A stretch of 6,373 nt of DNA from JAUWNJ01 sp034190305 (GCA_034190305.1 JAXHSV010000181.1:1-6373), one strand, 5' to 3'. Counted from the first letter of the stretch, positions 1-6,373 are shown. Numbers and translations: made by a program. The notes: generated by a model from the sequence alone, not told the origin.

Positions 1-1
1 T

Positions 2-736
2 CACGTTATCGCAGCTGCACCTGTTGTCATCGGAGTTGCGTTAATCCTGCTGCCACTGATTTATCTCTACTACGACCATATGCCTCGCTTTATTGCAAAG
101 AATATCAGGATGCCCTCGGCTGTGCCTGCGCCGACATGGTGGGTTCTGACCGGTCTGACAGGTTTGGGTGTTGTGGTGTTAGTGCTGGCGGTGCGATGGT
201 CTTTGCAGTGGCGGGTGCGGCGGGTCGCAGCCGTGGCGGTGGTGGGGATGCTGGGCGTCATATTCATCGACCGGCACATGTTCAGCCGGCACGCCCGAAC
301 TCGCGACGGCGAAAAAATGGTCGCACTGGCCCGGAAAGCAAAGACGATAATCGGCAAGGACGAATTTGCGGTTCACCGCGCTCATAAACTGGCTGTTGAA
401 TTATACCTTGGCCGCTTCGGCCGGTGGGCGAAACCACACGGTTCGCCAGGGCCTAATCTTTGGACCGTCAATTTGCTCAATAATTCCGATATTCCCTGGT
501 TGATTACCTGCGATGAGGGGCTGATAAGGCTCGGCGCGACAAAGATTGTCAATGTCGGCGGGGTCCCAACCGAAATAATGATGCCGGAGGACCTTGGCCT
601 GGTTGAGGCGCGGAGCAGGCCGGTCATTTCACAGGGGTGGAGACGGATATACCTGATACGCCTGCGGCGTCCGATTCGCGTTTCCGGGACGCCTCGAATA
701 CCGCTGCATGTCTCCGGCAAACAGGACGACGATTAG
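2..736 (+). CDS. C-terminal part of a polytopic membrane protein, possibly a GT39/ArnT-like glycosyltransferase (5' end outside window)
   Basis: The reading frame is open from base 2, with no stop before the TAG at 734-736, so 244 residues are visible and the true start lies left of the window. An internal ATG at 80 is a poor start because the 26 codons before it encode a convincing membrane helix. Three hydrophobic segments are visible at about residues 2-24, 46-66 and 75-89. A mainly soluble domain of about 155 residues follows, containing ELYLGRFG and PWLITCDEGL. A run of helices followed by a C-terminal extracytoplasmic domain is the architecture of GT39/ArnT-type transferases, which move sugars from polyprenyl-phosphate carriers outside the membrane. 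The catalytic N-terminal part, with its acidic residues in the first loop, is not in the window, so this function is an inference from layout and weak resemblance. The coding fragment and membrane topology are well supported; the family is not. Confidence 0.8.
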   Translation, partial: HVIAAAPVVIGVALILLPLIYLYYDHMPRFIAKNIRMPSAVPAPTWWVLTGLTGLGVVVLVLAVRWSLQWRVRRVAAVAVVGMLGVIFIDRHMFSRHARTRDGEKMVALARKAKTIIGKDEFAVHRAHKLAVELYLGRFGRWAKPHGSPGPNLWTVNLLNNSDIPWLITCDEGLIRLGATKIVNVGGVPTEIMMPEDLGLVEARSRPVISQGWRRIYLIRLRRPIRVSGTPRIPLHVSGKQDDD

Positions 737-1557
737 GAATCCGTTTCCGGAGCGGGTTTGCGGGAACGCATCCTCAGATATACGCTCAAAATGTAAAACA
801 TTATCACCAGTGCGTAGCAGTATTCCTTGAATTCGCCGGAGCCCTGGAAAAAGGCCATGTCGGTGTAACTACCGCTTGGCGGCGCTCCCAGCACGTCTTC
901 CAGGCGTTTGGGTAATCTGAGAAAAATCACCATCAGTGATATGAGCATCAGGCGCTTATTCGGCGCCAGCCAATACCAGGCGCTTTGAGGTGATTGGAGT
1001 TTGTCGCTTACCTGTTGCAACGCAGGCCTGAGTCGCGGAAAACGTTTATTCAGCCACTCGAAATGCGTGCTTAGCCACGGCCAGGCCGCCAACCATAACG
1101 GAATGACGATACACCCGATTGTCCCGACAAACATCAACTGCCTCGGAATGTTGTTGAAAATGTTGTGTACGTTATGAACGTTGAATTCGTCCTGTGTGTT
1201 GATTTTTTTTAGGGCTTCGGGCGTTTCGTATCCGATCCAGTGCTGTCCCCAACTGGCTTCTTCACCTGCGAAGTATAAGGCTCCAAGGGCAAAAAACAAC
1301 ATAACCCATCCGACGCCTCGCGGCAGTTGGCGGCGACGAAGGAAAATCAATACGCCCGCCACGACCGCAGGCAGAAGAAAAACGACCGTCAGATTCTGTA
1401 CAAGCCCGAACTCTTCGGTCATCTGCTGCTTCCATCCCTCCGCATCCAGTATCGCCGGGGCAACCAGCCGGAGGGCTATAGACGCCAGAGGCAACCCCAA
1501 CCACAGACAGAGAGGCAGATCACGTTTTTTCCTGATAGTTTCCGACGCGGATTCCAT
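733..1557 (-). CDS. Conserved polytopic membrane protein of unknown function (GEEASWGQ / NTQDEFNVHN motifs)
   Basis: The product has 274 residues and I cannot assign a function. Hydrophobic segments lie at about residues 15-36, 51-73, 80-97, 141-163, 202-214 and 245-261, so it should be an inner-membrane protein with roughly six helices. The most distinctive part lies between helices 3 and 4: GEEASWGQ (98-105), then GYETPEAL (109-116) and NTQDEFNVHN (120-129), rich in Glu, Trp, Asn and His. Similar EE-SWGQ...N-Q-E-N-HN strings occur, from memory, in many bacterial membrane proteins annotated only as hypothetical. The ATG at 1557 is preferred because AAGAAAGGG lies 10 nt upstream. A TTG start at 1611 would add 18 basic residues and has no visible ribosome binding site. 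The gene diverges from gyrA and its stop overlaps the convergent upstream gene. No catalytic family is recognisable. Confidence 0.85.
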   Translation of the reverse strand: MESASETIRKKRDLPLCLWLGLPLASIALRLVAPAILDAEGWKQQMTEEFGLVQNLTVVFLLPAVVAGVLIFLRRRQLPRGVGWVMLFFALGALYFAGEEASWGQHWIGYETPEALKKINTQDEFNVHNVHNIFNNIPRQLMFVGTIGCIVIPLWLAAWPWLSTHFEWLNKRFPRLRPALQQVSDKLQSPQSAWYWLAPNKRLMLISLMVIFLRLPKRLEDVLGAPPSGSYTDMAFFQGSGEFKEYCYALVIMFYILSVYLRMRSRKPAPETDS

Positions 1558-1567
1558 GTCTTTTTTT

Positions 1568-1576
1568 CCCTTTCTT
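1568..1576 (-). promoter_or_regulatory. Probable ribosome binding site deciding the ATG start of the membrane protein
   Basis: On the minus strand the sequence reads AAGAAAGGG, followed by a 10-nt A-rich spacer and then ATG at 1557. The GAAAGGG core is purine-rich and only a moderate match to a Shine-Dalgarno sequence, with spacing slightly longer than usual. It favours the ATG over the upstream TTG at 1611. Confidence 0.45.
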
Positions 1577-1637
1577 GCAGAAACCTTACCCGCAAGCGGA
1601 CCGGGAGGCAAATAGTTATAAAAGGTGCATAAACCGC

Positions 1638-1649
1638 GGATTGCAATCC
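1638..1649. promoter_or_regulatory. Perfect 12-bp palindrome overlapping the gyrA -35 box (candidate operator)
   Basis: GGATTGCAATCC is a perfect inverted repeat without a spacer. It contains the whole TTGCAA -35 hexamer, and a CCGCGG palindrome (1634-1639) abuts and overlaps its left end. A symmetric site in this position would suit a dimeric DNA-binding protein that blocks or assists RNA polymerase at gyrA, and it could also serve the divergent gene. Binding is inferred from symmetry and location; no regulator is identified. Confidence 0.35.
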
Positions 1650-1669
1650 ATTGATTTTGATGCGATAAT
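1641..1669 (+). promoter_or_regulatory. Predicted sigma70-type promoter of gyrA
   Basis: TTGCAA (1641-1646) and GATAAT (1664-1669) are separated by exactly 17 bp, a good match to TTGACA-N17-TATAAT. The -10 lies in an AT-rich stretch (GATAATATATTTT) that stands out from its surroundings. Transcription would start near 1676 and give a leader of about 73 nt before the GTG at 1749. The prediction is by inspection only, and sigma factor preference in this lineage is not known from the sequence. Confidence 0.55.
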
Positions 1670-1690
1670 ATATTTTCGGGAACGCAAAGA

Positions 1691-1710
1691 CAAGGTGAAG
1701 TAACACCTTG
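1691..1710 (+). promoter_or_regulatory. Stem-loop in the gyrA 5' leader
   Basis: CAAGGTG (1691-1697) and CACCTTG (1704-1710) form a perfect 7-bp stem around the 6-nt loop AAGTAA. It lies between the predicted transcription start and the ribosome binding site, ending 26 nt before AGGAG. No U-tract follows directly, so it does not look like an intrinsic terminator. It could be a structured leader that affects mRNA stability or translation, or as DNA a spaced dyad for a regulator. The pairing is visible in the sequence; a role is speculative. Confidence 0.35.
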
Positions 1711-1736
1711 AGAATCCCCTTTTCACTGATTTTGGC

Positions 1737-1741
1737 AGGAG
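1737..1741 (+). promoter_or_regulatory. Ribosome binding site of gyrA, supporting the GTG start
   Basis: AGGAG is followed by a 7-nt spacer (TAGATTT) and then GTG at 1749. The strong motif at ideal spacing decides for this GTG as the start, although it gives an N-terminal extension of about 28 residues relative to E. coli GyrA. Confidence 0.8.
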
Positions 1742-1748
1742 TAGATTT

Positions 1749-4382
1749 GTGGCGAAACGTAAATCGATATCGGCTACGCCCGACAATGCTGATAACGAAT
1801 CGGCTGCGGCGGTCGCCGAAGCGCCGTCTGAACTGACATTCGAAAACGAGCAGATCGAGGAACTCCTCATCGAAGAGGAGATGCGCGATTCCTATCTGAC
1901 CTATGCGATGAGCACGATAATGGACCGCGCCTTGCCGGACGTCCGCGACGGGCTGAAGCCTTCGCAGCGTCGCGTGCTGATGGCGATGCACGACCTTCAC
2001 CTCGGCCCACACAGCAAACACCGAAAGTGCGCAAAAATCGCCGGTGACACCTCCGGAAACTATCATCCGCACGGCGAAGGTGTGGTTTATCCCACGCTGG
2101 TGAGGCTCGGACAGGAATGGAGCATGCGCTGCCCGCTGGTCGATCCGCAGGGCAATTTCGGCTCGATCGACGGCGACCCGCCGGCGGCAATGAGGTACAC
2201 GGAAGCCCGCATGACCGCACCGGCTTCGGAGATGCTCGAAGACATCCAGTACGACACCGTCGATATGCAGGCCAATTACGACGACACCCGTACCGAACCG
2301 ACCGTCCTGCCTTCGAAGTTTCCGAACCTCCTCGTTAACGGTTCGCAGGGTATCGCCGTCGGAATGGCCACCTCCATTCCCCCGCACAACCTCGGTGAAG
2401 TATGCGACGCCCTGGTGCACCTTATAGATAATCCCGAAGCCGACATCGCAGAAGTGATGAAAATTATTCCGGGGCCTGATTTTCCCACCGGCGGGGTAAT
2501 CTGCGGAAGGGGCGGCATCCACGACGGGTACACCACAGGCAGGGGGCACGTTACCCTTCGCGCACGGATTCACACCGAGCAGGTCCGCGGCGGGAAAACA
2601 CAGATCATCATTACAGAGATTCCATACCAGGTCATAAAAACCACTATTATCGAACGGATTGCCGATTGCGTTAAAAACGGGCGGATTCCCGACATCGCCG
2701 ACCTGAACGATCACTCCGACAGAGACGGAATGCGAATTGTCGTTGAACTGAGAAAAGGCGCCGAACCGGAACTTGTGATTAATCAACTATACAAGTACAC
2801 CCCGATCCAGAACACTTTCAGTATAATCAACATCGCTCTGGTCAACCGCGCGCCGAGGACGCTGAACATCAGGCAGATGCTCGCAGCCTTCCTGGAGCAC
2901 CGCAAGGAGGTCGTTCGTCGGCGAACGACTTTCCTGCTCCGCCGGGCGCGCCAGCGGGCGCACCTGCTGGAGGGGTTGATCCTTGCCGTTGCCGACATCG
3001 ACGAAATTATCTCCATCATCAAGAAAAGCCCCGACGTGCCGATCGCCAAAGATCGTCTGATGGCCAAAAAACTCAGACTGACGGAAAAGGCGACCGTTCG
3101 CAAACTTCTGCCGAAGCCCTTTATCAAAGAAGCGTCAAAAAAAGGCGGTATGAACCTCACAGCCGTTCAGGCCGATGCTATCCTGGCGATGCAGTTGCAG
3201 CGTCTGACGGGTCTGGAAATCCAGAAACTTGCACGGGATTATTCCACCCTGGTCGAAGAGATTACCGGGCATGAAGCCATTCTTGCTGATGAGCGCCTCC
3301 TGCTGGATGTTATCCGCGAGGACATCTACGAGATTAAGAGCAAATATTCCAATCCGCGCCGGACCGAAATCATAACCGATGTCGGCGATTTTGAAATCGA
3401 GGACCTTATCGCCGAAGAGGACGTTGTCGTAACGCTCAGCCACGAAGGCTACATCAAACGCATGCCGCTGACGACCTATCGTCTGCAAGGCAGGGGAGGG
3501 CGAGGCGTTATCGGTTCGGACAAAAAGGAAGGCGACTTCATCGAGCAACTCTTCATCGCCTCTACGCACGACCACATGCTGTTCTTCACCAACACCGGGC
3601 GGATGTACTGGCAGAAGGTATATGACGTACCGTCGATGAGCCGGCAGTCCAAAGGAAGGGCCATCGTCAATCTGCTCAGCATGCAGAAAAACGAGAGAAT
3701 ATGCGCCGTCATCGCAGTGCGTGAATTCGACGACCGCTATCTTGTAACCGCCACGATGAAGGGGCAGATCAAGAAAACCGTCCTGTCCGCCTATGGAAAC
3801 CCGCGAAAGGGCGGCATCCAGGCGGCTGGACTGAGCACAGGCGATACCGTCATAGGTGTCGCCGTTACTCGCGGCGATGATCAGATTATCTTGTGTACGC
3901 GCGACGGTATGGCCATCCGATTCAATGAAACAAACGTCAGACCGATGGGGCGAACCGCTGTCGGCGTTCGGGGTATAAACCTGCGCAAGGGCGACAAAGT
4001 GGTGGCTATGTCGGTGGTCGATCCGACCGCCTCGCTGTTGACAGTCTGCGAGCACGGATACGGAAAGCGGACGAAATTTGAGGAATATCGCGTCCAGTCG
4101 CGCGGCGGGACGGGTGTTATCAATATACGGACCAGCGGACGCAACGGTAAAGTTGTAGCCGTCAAGAGTGTTCGTGACAACGACGAACTGGTCCTGATTA
4201 CCGAAGGCGGCATGGTTGTTCGTATCGGCGTGGCCGACCTGCGGTCCATAGGACGAGCGACTCAAGGCGTGAGGATGATAACTCTCAAATCCGAAGATCG
4301 AGTGGTGGCATCGGCGAAGGTTTTAACTGATGGTGCGGGTTCGCCGGAAAATGCACAATCCGTCCCCCATGACTCGCCTTAA
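1749..4382 (+). CDS. gyrA: DNA gyrase subunit A
   Basis: GyrA forms the A2B2 gyrase with GyrB. It cuts both strands of a DNA duplex, passes another through with ATP from GyrB, and introduces negative supercoils in the cytoplasm. The 877 residues match the E. coli length (875). After a low-complexity N-terminal extension of about 40 residues comes the breakage-reunion domain: YLTYAMS (50-56), ALPDVRDGLKP (61-71), the HPHG loop (106-109), and the catalytic Tyr150 in AAMRYTE preceded by Arg149. Ile202 matches the DNA-bending isoleucine. The C-terminal part (about 551-860) shows six beta-pinwheel blades, each with a recognisable strand (near 562, 612, 666, 715, 765 and 816). A GyrA-box, QGRGGRG, lies at 580-586; this supports gyrase over topoisomerase IV ParC. 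The QRDR has Gly111 and Pro115 in place of E. coli Ser83 and Asp87. The C-terminus lacks the acidic tail of E. coli GyrA. No gyrB is adjacent. Confidence 0.97.
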   Translation: MAKRKSISATPDNADNESAAAVAEAPSELTFENEQIEELLIEEEMRDSYLTYAMSTIMDRALPDVRDGLKPSQRRVLMAMHDLHLGPHSKHRKCAKIAGDTSGNYHPHGEGVVYPTLVRLGQEWSMRCPLVDPQGNFGSIDGDPPAAMRYTEARMTAPASEMLEDIQYDTVDMQANYDDTRTEPTVLPSKFPNLLVNGSQGIAVGMATSIPPHNLGEVCDALVHLIDNPEADIAEVMKIIPGPDFPTGGVICGRGGIHDGYTTGRGHVTLRARIHTEQVRGGKTQIIITEIPYQVIKTTIIERIADCVKNGRIPDIADLNDHSDRDGMRIVVELRKGAEPELVINQLYKYTPIQNTFSIINIALVNRAPRTLNIRQMLAAFLEHRKEVVRRRTTFLLRRARQRAHLLEGLILAVADIDEIISIIKKSPDVPIAKDRLMAKKLRLTEKATVRKLLPKPFIKEASKKGGMNLTAVQADAILAMQLQRLTGLEIQKLARDYSTLVEEITGHEAILADERLLLDVIREDIYEIKSKYSNPRRTEIITDVGDFEIEDLIAEEDVVVTLSHEGYIKRMPLTTYRLQGRGGRGVIGSDKKEGDFIEQLFIASTHDHMLFFTNTGRMYWQKVYDVPSMSRQSKGRAIVNLLSMQKNERICAVIAVREFDDRYLVTATMKGQIKKTVLSAYGNPRKGGIQAAGLSTGDTVIGVAVTRGDDQIILCTRDGMAIRFNETNVRPMGRTAVGVRGINLRKGDKVVAMSVVDPTASLLTVCEHGYGKRTKFEEYRVQSRGGTGVINIRTSGRNGKVVAVKSVRDNDELVLITEGGMVVRIGVADLRSIGRATQGVRMITLKSEDRVVASAKVLTDGAGSPENAQSVPHDSP

Positions 4383-4475
4383 AAGTAGCACCTGGAAGGG
4401 ACTGGAGAGACAGTCAGACGCAGGCCGCCTCCCTGGCTTCCGGCAAGTCGATTGTAGAGGAAGAATCTTCTGCGA
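4383..4475. other. Convergent gap between gyrA and the kinase gene, weak hairpins only
   Basis: This 93-bp stretch separates the two stop codons and should contain transcription termination for both genes. The clearest stem is GACTG (4400-4404) with CAGTC (4411-4415) around a 6-nt loop, and there is a short dyad GAAGAATCTTC (4461-4471 region). Neither is GC-rich enough nor followed by a T-run on either strand, so no classical intrinsic terminator is supported. Termination may be Rho-dependent or may use weaker structures. Confidence 0.4.
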
Positions 4476-6143
4476 TTACGGCGTATGCGTGTCGTCGGGG
4501 GAGGTGGTTTCGTCCGGTTGGGTTGAAAGCGTTACAGTAAAAACCGTTCCTTCTCCGGGGGTGCTTTCAACCCGGATTTTACCGCCGTGCTCATCGATGA
4601 CTTTCTTCGTTACCGTCAGCCCAAGACCTGTACCTTTCTGCCCCTTGGCGGAGTGGAAGATGTCGAAAATATGATCCTTCTGGTCAGGCGCAATACCGAC
4701 GCCATTATCGACTACGCGAACGATCACCTGACGGTTCATGGAGTCGAATTCACTGGAGACGGTGATGACGCCTGTGTTGTTGCTGACGGCGTCGAGGGCG
4801 TTGGTCAGGAGGTTCAACAGCGCCTGGTGCAGTCCGGTGGAATCAGCCGGTATCTCCGGAAGGTTGTTCATCTCTGTTATCAGCGCTACGCCCAGTTCAT
4901 CGGCGTGAGGCGTCAGCAGATCGATACACTCATTTATGATGTGATTAACATCGACAGACGCACGCAACGGTTGTTTAGGCCTGGAAAACGCCAGCATGTT
5001 CAGGATAACGATATTGATTCGGTCCAGGCTTCGGCGGACGACGGGCCAGACATCGCCGGCTTTGTTTGTATTGCCTTCGATTATGGCTTTCTCCACAAGG
5101 TCGGCTCCGCTGACTAGTCCCTGTAAGATATTTTTGATGTGGTGACTGAGGAAAGCGACGGTTTCTCCTATGGCAGCCAGGCGTTCGGTTTTGACGGCGG
5201 CTTCGTATAGCCTGACGTTTTCCGCAGCCAGACCCGCCTGATAACCGATTGCGGTCAACAGCCTCAATTGCTCCGTTGAATAAACGTGATCCGAAACGCT
5301 GCAATCGACGTGGATAATTCCGATAATTCTGTCTCTTCCTTTTATCGGTGCGCAAATGGCGGAGCGGATTCCGTATTCGTGCACGCTTTTACCCGGACCG
5401 AAACGCTTGTCCCGCATGGCGTTGGACGATAAAACGCCGACTTGTTTGGTCAGGACCTCATTGATAATGGTTCGACTGATAGGTATGGGGGTTTCGGGCG
5501 TGGGTAGTTCTTTGTGCGAATCCTCGTCGGAATCGGAAGGTTTTATTCCGTTGCGGTATCTCGCCGCCTTAGGGATAAGCCGGCCGTCCTCGCCGACCAG
5601 AAGGATAAATGCGTGATCGGCGGGAACAACCTTGAAGACGACGTTTACTGTACGCTGCAATAGCGTGTCCAGGTCCAGGATGGACGTCAGTTCCGTAGTA
5701 AGGTCGTAGAGAATGCGTAGGTTGCCGATGGCTTCGGCACCGGCTTCGGGTGTAGGGATAATTATCGAATCGTCACTGGCCGGAACAGTCGCCATAATGG
5801 CGGCATCCATATTCCTCTTGGCATCATTCACGTTCATTGGCGTTGCCGCACGTGAAGACGAACCCCCGAATACCAAAAGCGTCTGACCACAGCGAATCTG
5901 ATCGCCAAGATGTAACTCCATCGGCTTCTTTACCGGAGAACCGTTAAGGAAAGTCCCGTTTGCCGAGCCGACGTCCTCGATTGCCCAGGATTTGTTGCGC
6001 ATGCCCACGCGTGCGTGGCGGCGCGAAACAGTACCATCAGACAACGGTAGGCTGTCGCTCTGTCGGCCTATAATGGCTTCGGTGCTAATCTGAAAGACCC
6101 GTCCTTTATCAGGCCCCTGGATAATCTCTATGGTAACTGCCAT
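4476..6143 (-). CDS. Cytosolic FHA-GAF sensor histidine kinase
   Basis: Residues are numbered from the GTG at 6152; the ATG start used here is residue 4. An FHA domain (about 5-97) shows GR (29-30), SRRH (43-46) and NGT (65-67), residues that bind phosphothreonine in this family. After a polar linker (98-140) a GAF domain spans about 150-318. A helical connector (ENVRLYE...ERLAAIGE, 311-330) leads to the HisKA H-box SHHIKN with the likely phospho-acceptor His337. The HATPase domain has the N-box (Asn447, Asn451), G1 DNGVG (482-486), an F-box near FDIF (496-499) and G2 GTGLGL (507-512), so ATP binding looks intact. There is no transmembrane segment or signal peptide, so it should sense a cytoplasmic cue and phosphorylate an unknown response regulator, not encoded in the window. 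The FHA suggests input from Ser/Thr kinases. No clear Shine-Dalgarno sequence precedes either start; ATG is preferred over GTG. Confidence 0.93.
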   Translation of the reverse strand: MAVTIEIIQGPDKGRVFQISTEAIIGRQSDSLPLSDGTVSRRHARVGMRNKSWAIEDVGSANGTFLNGSPVKKPMELHLGDQIRCGQTLLVFGGSSSRAATPMNVNDAKRNMDAAIMATVPASDDSIIIPTPEAGAEAIGNLRILYDLTTELTSILDLDTLLQRTVNVVFKVVPADHAFILLVGEDGRLIPKAARYRNGIKPSDSDEDSHKELPTPETPIPISRTIINEVLTKQVGVLSSNAMRDKRFGPGKSVHEYGIRSAICAPIKGRDRIIGIIHVDCSVSDHVYSTEQLRLLTAIGYQAGLAAENVRLYEAAVKTERLAAIGETVAFLSHHIKNILQGLVSGADLVEKAIIEGNTNKAGDVWPVVRRSLDRINIVILNMLAFSRPKQPLRASVDVNHIINECIDLLTPHADELGVALITEMNNLPEIPADSTGLHQALLNLLTNALDAVSNNTGVITVSSEFDSMNRQVIVRVVDNGVGIAPDQKDHIFDIFHSAKGQKGTGLGLTVTKKVIDEHGGKIRVESTPGEGTVFTVTLSTQPDETTSPDDTHTP

Positions 6144-6373
6144 CGCATTCACACTTAAGCGGAACTGCCGGAAATGCCTGCTCTGTTCGACCTATCAGCC
6201 CGTGGTGAAAGTCATTCTGGCTGCGAGCGGGTCCTTCACCCGTTACACTGCGTCGCAAAAACTCGACGAATCTCCCGGATTCACCCGCGTTTTCGCTCCT
6301 TGTGCCCGGGCGAAATCCCGCGCTCTCGCCGGAGAAGCAATTTCGCCACGGACTGCTAGTACGCTGTCCCATC
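6144..6373. other. Upstream region of the kinase gene, no supported gene
   Basis: These 230 bp hold short open frames on both strands, but their translations are Arg/Ser-rich, resemble no family I know, and lack good start signals. A 5-bp inverted repeat, CGTCG (6251-6255) and CGACG (6264-6268) around an 8-nt loop, is the clearest structure. No convincing -35/-10 pair for the kinase was found. The start of a further gene to the right cannot be excluded. Confidence 0.4.

Noticed and set aside
1609..1620. TTATAACTA-like -10 element on the minus strand for the divergent membrane protein gene.
   Set aside because: No -35 match lies at 16-18 bp; the nearest TTGCAA is about 20 bp away, so the pair is not supported.
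1676..1712. Possible c-di-GMP (GEMM) riboswitch, suggested by GGGAACGCAAAG in the gyrA leader.
   Set aside because: Only one short string resembles the conserved core; the first conserved half and the expected paired helices are absent.
1476..2786. A 436-codon open frame on the minus strand antisense to the first part of gyrA.
   Set aside because: It crosses the start region of the membrane protein and runs opposite the highly conserved gyrA core. Its translation is rich in Arg, His and Val with no recognisable domain, as expected for a shadow of a GC-rich gene.
3135..4265. A 376-codon open frame on the minus strand antisense to the C-terminal half of gyrA.
   Set aside because: It lies wholly within gyrA, has no family resemblance and no supporting start signal; it is a codon-bias shadow.
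1749..4382. Alternative identity as topoisomerase IV subunit ParC.
   Set aside because: A near-consensus GyrA-box (QGRGGRG) and six recognisable pinwheel blades over the full 877 residues favour GyrA.
4330..4674. Plus-strand frame bridging the end of gyrA and the end of the kinase gene.
   Set aside because: It overlaps both well-supported genes, and its translation (runs of Ser, Val, Pro) shows no domain.
6244..6290. A 13-codon GTG-start leader-like ORF on the minus strand after an AGGAG motif, upstream of the kinase.
   Set aside because: Spacing from AGGAG to GTG is long (11 nt), the peptide has no run of regulatory codons, and a chance frame this short is expected.
6109..6372. Minus-strand 87-codon frame upstream of and overlapping the kinase start.
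   Set aside because: The translation is Arg/Ser/Gly-rich without homology that I recognise, and it overlaps the FHA start in another frame.

Overview
The window holds four protein-coding genes on alternating strands: two complete genes of clear family (gyrA and a cytosolic FHA-GAF-histidine kinase), one complete membrane protein of unknown function, and the 3' part of another membrane protein that runs in from the left edge. The DNA is moderately GC-rich. No tRNA, rRNA, CRISPR array or insertion sequence was seen. The GyrA active-site region (HPHGEGVVYPT instead of the enterobacterial HPHGDSAVYDT) and the soluble FHA-GAF kinase with an SHHIKN H-box both recall Planctomycetota, perhaps the Phycisphaerae side. 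This assignment comes from remembered family patterns, not from a search, and is tentative.

Layout. Positions 2-736 (+) are the end of a polytopic membrane protein with a C-terminal soluble domain, possibly a GT39/ArnT-like glycosyltransferase. It is tail-to-tail with a six-helix membrane protein of unknown function at 733-1557 (-), and the two stop codons share bases within TTAG. A 191-bp divergent intergenic region (1558-1748) follows. It carries a good sigma70-type promoter for gyrA, a perfect 12-bp palindrome overlapping its -35 box, a 7-bp-stem hairpin in the gyrA leader, and a clear ribosome binding site before a GTG start. gyrA fills 1749-4382 (+). After a 93-bp convergent gap with no convincing intrinsic terminator comes the histidine kinase at 4476-6143 (-). 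The last 230 bp (6144-6373) are its upstream region and hold no supported gene.

Because neighbouring genes alternate in strand, nothing here looks like an operon and each gene is probably transcribed separately. No functional link between gyrA and its neighbours can be argued from context. The kinase has no response regulator within the window.

This is mostly an ordinary chromosomal region and I do not see a new multi-gene system. The points most worth checking are the QRDR of GyrA (Gly and Pro at the positions of E. coli Ser83 and Asp87), the palindrome and hairpin in the gyrA control region, the H-box variant of the kinase, and the uncharacterised membrane protein with its GEEASWGQ and NTQDEFNVHN motifs.
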